From the NCBI RefSeq assembly GCF_003149185.1, contig NZ_QGDO01000011.1, positions 1 through 64,000 on the forward strand: a DNA stretch of 64,000 nucleotides, read 5' to 3'. Below, one piece after another: positions 60,612 through 64,000 of the stretch. The notes beneath the pieces were generated by a model, which saw only the letters and a list, made by a program, of their open reading frames with translations, was not told where the DNA came from and did no database searches. The DNA comes from Sediminitomix flava (lineage in GTDB: Bacteria > Bacteroidota > Bacteroidia > Cytophagales > Flammeovirgaceae). The translations under genes were made by a program, and so were the position numbers. Numbering within the stretch: position 1 is the stretch's first letter; each line of letters begins with the position of its first letter.

Positions 60612-62486
60612 CTAAACTCTTGGTAAAAATGCTAAGGTTGAACCTTCTTTGATCTCTACTAGGTCTTCTGTAACTGGAAAGGCATTTTTTTCATGAACAA
60701 TTAAAAGTGGTATGATACTATCCGATTTTTCTTCTAGTATTTTCTCCAAGTCTTCTTGAGTATTCACCCCCACTTCTTGAATTTTTGTTCTACGACGGAA
60801 TGCCTGTGTCAGCGAAATGAAATCATACTTACCATGAAATAATAAGTTCTTCGGATTTTCTAGATTGGTAATTTCTAATTCTCTCTTCGATGCTAACCTA
60901 TAAACATTTCCATCGCCAATTTCTTTTCCAATGATCCGATTTCCTAATACATTTATATCTGTATTTGAAGTCATCGCGAAAAGCTTCCCAAACTTTGAAA
61001 AATCCATTTCTTCTAAACCTTCATCAGAGAATAAACTTCCCTCATAAACAGGTAACCAAGAAGTTCTACATTCATTCACATTTGACTTTGCTGTATCACC
61101 AAGCATCACAGGAATTCCTTTTCCTTTTAAGTATTTAGCAATTGTTCGAGCTGTTTCTCCCGCACCCAAAAACAGAATACCATTTGGTTTCTTTCTAGTT
61201 ACGCCCAATGCATTGGCTACTTGTTTGGCTAATAATCCTTGAATAATTACAGTACCAACAATAGTCATAAAAGTAAGAGGTAAAAGCATTTGAGCATCTT
61301 CAACAATCTTTGGAGAAAGCCCAGCCTGACCTGCCAAATCCACCATTTTTACTGTGAAAATTGAGGCTACCCCTGCCGCAACAATACCTCTAGGACAGAT
61401 AAAAGAAATAAAGATTTTCTCTCTTAAATTCAATTCAGATTTGATGGCACTGAGGAATACGACCAAAGGTCTAAGGACTAAAACAATTACTAAAAATAGT
61501 AGTAAGCTTTCCCAGTTCATCAACTTCTCCAAATCAGCCATATCCATCCTCGAAGAAAGCATTACGAAAAGGAATGAAATCAGAATCAAAACCACATCTG
61601 CTTTAAAAGAAAGTATTTCTTTTAAACCTTCTATTTTTAGATTGGCGAGTATCATTCCAAGAATAGTCACTGCCAATAATCCAGATTCAGCATGAAGAAT
61701 ATCAGCTAAAGCAAAAGCCATAATTACAATCCCGAGAACAACAGTATTTCTCAGATAATATGGCAATAGTTTATTGGTGAGAATTTTATATAAAAACCAA
61801 GCAAATAAACCTCCTACAAATACTCCGGCAACTACAGTCGTTGCAAAGGTCTTCAATGCAAAAAGCGTGAAGTACTCATTTGGCTTTCCTGAAACAATAA
61901 ATTCATAGATAAGAATCGCTATCAAAGCTCCTACTGGGTCTATAAGAATACCTTCCCATTTCAAGATTGTACTAATCTTGTCATTAGGTTTTACATTTCT
62001 CAAAATTGGACCTATTACAGTTGGCCCTGTTACAATGATTAATGCCCCAAACAGAAATGCTATTTGATAACTAAAGCCCATGATATTATGAACAGCCAAA
62101 GCCCCTCCGATAAGAGTGACGACTGAGCCATAAAAAATCATATTTCGAACCACTGTCGCTAAAGACTTTACTTCTTTAAATTTCAAAGTAAGTCCTCCTT
62201 CAAAAAGTATAAGCCCCACCGATATTGAAACAACATCAAATAATCTTTCTCCTTGAAATATTCGATCTCCATCAATCAACTTTTCTCCCGTAGGAGTGAA
62301 CAACGATGAAATAGGACCAAATACTAATCCCACAATAATAAGGGGTAAAATGGCTGGTACCTTGATACGCCAAGCTAACCACTGTGCAAAAAATCCTAAA
62401 ACTAATAATCCAGCAATTTCAAACATACCAATGAAATATAATGAAGTCCAACCATCACTATTCTTAGAATTCTCTAATTCAGTCAC
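60612..62486 (-). CDS. CPA1-type cation/proton antiporter with TrkA-N domain
   Basis: The 624-residue protein is a Na+(K+)/H+ antiporter. About 12 helices fill residues 13-430; helical pair FGALIIVTGPTVIGPILR and WEGILIDPVGALIAIL hold the conserved TGP and ...DPVGA motifs, the Asp being the ion site. The cytosolic C-terminal 190 residues form a TrkA-N (RCK-like) Rossmann domain with GAGETARTIAKYL, and a final TrkA-C-like segment. The regulatory domain may sense nucleotide. It acts in the inner membrane for pH or Na+/K+ balance. It stands alone; the gene on its 5' side is divergent. Confidence 0.92.
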   Translation of the reverse strand: MTELENSKNSDGWTSLYFIGMFEIAGLLVLGFFAQWLAWRIKVPAILPLIIVGLVFGPISSLFTPTGEKLIDGDRIFQGERLFDVVSISVGLILFEGGLTLKFKEVKSLATVVRNMIFYGSVVTLIGGALAVHNIMGFSYQIAFLFGALIIVTGPTVIGPILRNVKPNDKISTILKWEGILIDPVGALIAILIYEFIVSGKPNEYFTLFALKTFATTVVAGVFVGGLFAWFLYKILTNKLLPYYLRNTVVLGIVIMAFALADILHAESGLLAVTILGMILANLKIEGLKEILSFKADVVLILISFLFVMLSSRMDMADLEKLMNWESLLLFLVIVLVLRPLVVFLSAIKSELNLREKIFISFICPRGIVAAGVASIFTVKMVDLAGQAGLSPKIVEDAQMLLPLTFMTIVGTVIIQGLLAKQVANALGVTRKKPNGILFLGAGETARTIAKYLKGKGIPVMLGDTAKSNVNECRTSWLPVYEGSLFSDEGLEEMDFSKFGKLFAMTSNTDINVLGNRIIGKEIGDGNVYRLASKRELEITNLENPKNLLFHGKYDFISLTQAFRRRTKIQEVGVNTQEDLEKILEEKSDSIIPLLIVHEKNAFPVTEDLVEIKEGSTLAFLPRV

Positions 62487-62779
62487 TCTTTAGCTGAGTT
62501 CTAAAAATGTGTACATCAAACAAGATGAGAATTGAATTCAATTCCTACCAACTTGTAGTATAGGTATTTGATTTCAATATTTAAAAACAAACTTTCATTT
62601 TTTTGTTTTTATTCTCAAATAAATCCATTGAAAATTTTAGCTAAAAAACTAGCTCAAATACCTTCCTAAGCCACATTATTCTGAATTCTGACAGAAAAGG
62701 TTGCATTTGCAATTCATTTTCTTCTCATCTATCTTATTGTACACTCTAAAGCTGCATCATTGACTAACCCATTTCAACT

Positions 62780-64000
62780 ATGAGAACTTCGTACTTCGTT
62801 TTCGTCATGACTCTTCTCGCTTTTTATATTCCTACCTTGGTGAGTGGTCAAACTTGGTCTGAAAAATCGATCCAACTAGATATCAATTCCAAAGATTTTT
62901 CTAGTTATCAGACACTTGAATTTCCTTCTAAAGGATTATTGGTTTTACGCGAAGGCAATAAGCGACCAGGAAAGCACCTACCAGTCATTTGCCAATTTTA
63001 TGACCTAGACCTTGAAGTAAAATGGACTCGTAATCTTAGCATTCATAGACACTATGAACTCATTGGTGAAACCCTTTATGAAGATAAAGCCTATCTATTG
63101 GCCCAAAATTCTAAAGATGACTTCTTAGTCTTTGAAATTGATACAGAACAAGGTCGAATTAATGAATACGCATTTGATAATATTGAACGAGTGAATCCTA
63201 CTCATTTTGTAGCACTCAAAAATCATATCATCATAGGAGGGCATGATCAAGGACATCCTACTGCTATCATTTTTGACACCAAACTTCATAAGAAAAGCAT
63301 ACTACCTTCTCTACATCAATTGAAGGCAAAACTAGTTGAGATTAGCTACCATCCCGAAGTACATAGCTTTACGGTAGTCAGTAAAACCACTCAAGGATTG
63401 AAGCCTGGTATTCATTTCAACACCTATTGGGAAGATGGTAGACTTCAAAATAACTTTTGGTTAGAAGATACCGAAGACTATAACCTTCATACCTTCCGTC
63501 CATTTCTGAATAAAGAACATAAACTTGTTGTGCTTGGTACTTACGGTTTAAAAAGTAGTAAGCAAGTTCAAGGAATTTACTCGCTAAATTTCAGTGAAGA
63601 AGGTCAGTTTGAAGATATGAAGTTTTACGACTTCGGGTATTTCAAAAACTTCTATCAACACTTATCTGAAAAACGTAGAAATCGACTCGCTAAAAAAATT
63701 GATTCAAAAAGAAAGAAAGGGAAGATTCACCCACTCCGCCATAACTTTTATCTCTATGATCTGAAGTTTGATGATGATCAAGTTGTATTAGTTGCTGAAG
63801 AAGTAGAACTCAACCGCCCAAGCAGAACTACACAATTTCATCCTAATGCTTTTCCATACAACAATACAGCTTCTACAATGGCTCTTCAGTACACTGTTCC
63901 TTTAGGAATGTATAATTCGTCATTATACAACAGAAATGTAGATGCAAAAATGTATCATGATCTTGGGTTACTCACAGAACAGGTTTTCCCTAGTGAAATA
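62780..64000 (+). CDS. Exported protein of unknown function, cut by window edge
   Basis: An ATG at 62780 opens a frame of 407 codons that is still open at the last base, so only the N-terminal part is visible. It has a signal peptide (residues 1-24, MRTSYFVFVMTLL, ending LVSGQ). The mature part alternates short beta-strands and turns with motifs such as LLVLREGNK, AYLLAQNSKDD and IIIGGHDQG, a pattern compatible with a beta-propeller, which I cannot prove. I recognise no family. The 293-nt spacer before it holds an inverted repeat TTGCA-TT-TGCAA at 62701-62712. Confidence 0.7.
   Translation, partial: MRTSYFVFVMTLLAFYIPTLVSGQTWSEKSIQLDINSKDFSSYQTLEFPSKGLLVLREGNKRPGKHLPVICQFYDLDLEVKWTRNLSIHRHYELIGETLYEDKAYLLAQNSKDDFLVFEIDTEQGRINEYAFDNIERVNPTHFVALKNHIIIGGHDQGHPTAIIFDTKLHKKSILPSLHQLKAKLVEISYHPEVHSFTVVSKTTQGLKPGIHFNTYWEDGRLQNNFWLEDTEDYNLHTFRPFLNKEHKLVVLGTYGLKSSKQVQGIYSLNFSEEGQFEDMKFYDFGYFKNFYQHLSEKRRNRLAKKIDSKRKKGKIHPLRHNFYLYDLKFDDDQVVLVAEEVELNRPSRTTQFHPNAFPYNNTASTMALQYTVPLGMYNSSLYNRNVDAKMYHDLGLLTEQVFPSEI

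Noticed and set aside
1-64000. CRISPR array, tRNA genes, toxin-antitoxin pairs or defence islands
   Set aside because: No regularly spaced repeats, cloverleaf-like segments or known defence motifs were seen; reading by eye can miss tRNAs, so a covariance search would settle it.

Overview
This 64 kb window is an ordinary stretch of chromosome from a low-GC member of the Bacteroidota, most likely order Cytophagales (Flammeovirgaceae-like). That placement is an inference. It rests on: promoters of the Bacteroidota type (TTG/TTTG, 20-21 nt, TAnnTTTG) and few Shine-Dalgarno sites; a fused SpmA/SpmB-like membrane protein; a sigma-54 activator with GAFTDA in place of GAFTGA; a long Ala/Glu tail on ribosomal protein S16; the pairing of coaX with an outer membrane protein and a TPR protein; paired head-GIN (DUF2807) lipoproteins; and many lipobox proteins of the outer-membrane-rich Gram-negative type. 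I see no prophage, insertion sequence, CRISPR array, tRNA or rRNA gene inside the window.

Layout. 1-0.65 kb: a tandem array of three leftward promoters, each followed at once by a hairpin, then a boxA-like leader; an rRNA operon almost certainly lies just off the left edge. 0.65-9.8 kb: asd, a secreted TonB-C protein, a Nudix hydrolase, ruvC, an orphan FtsX-like permease, an XRE-S24 repressor, the SpmAB-like protein, an OmpH-like lipoprotein and a beta/gamma-crystallin protein. 10-19 kb: a BatA-like membrane protein, apbE, pabB, a BCCT transporter with a lipoprotein, and two head-GIN lipoproteins. 19-28.6 kb: uvrA with two unrecognised genes downstream, a C-terminal processing protease, rpmH - a 41-codon gene - rnpA, an aldehyde dehydrogenase and a sugar nucleotidyltransferase. 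28.7-40.6 kb: an M28 peptidase with a YdjM-like membrane protein, an Lrp regulator, a CAP protein, an NtrB/NtrC-type two-component pair, another histidine kinase and several lipoproteins. 40.7-47.1 kb: gltD and gltB, separated by a 0.5 kb repeat-like element. 47.6-50.6 kb: an alpha-oxoamine synthase, a gpx-ohrR peroxide-defence pair and rpsP. 51-55.8 kb: rhomboid, a SelW-like protein, kdsC, recG and a transglutaminase-like protein. 55.9-64 kb: lptC, a TPR protein, an outer membrane protein, coaX, a CPA1-type antiporter and a protein cut by the right edge.

Themes. Envelope biogenesis (kdsC, lptC, OmpH, outer membrane protein, many lipoproteins), DNA repair (ruvC, uvrA, recG, Nudix), nitrogen and amino-acid supply (gltBD, asd, Lrp, pabB) and peroxide defence (gpx-ohrR) are all represented, mostly as short one- to three-gene transcription units closed by clear hairpin terminators. 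I found no convincing novel multi-gene system. The parts most worth a second look are the rRNA promoter array, the element between gltB and gltD, the 41-codon gene between rpmH and rnpA, the two genes after uvrA, the S16 leader hairpins, and an aldehyde dehydrogenase lacking the usual active-site Asn.
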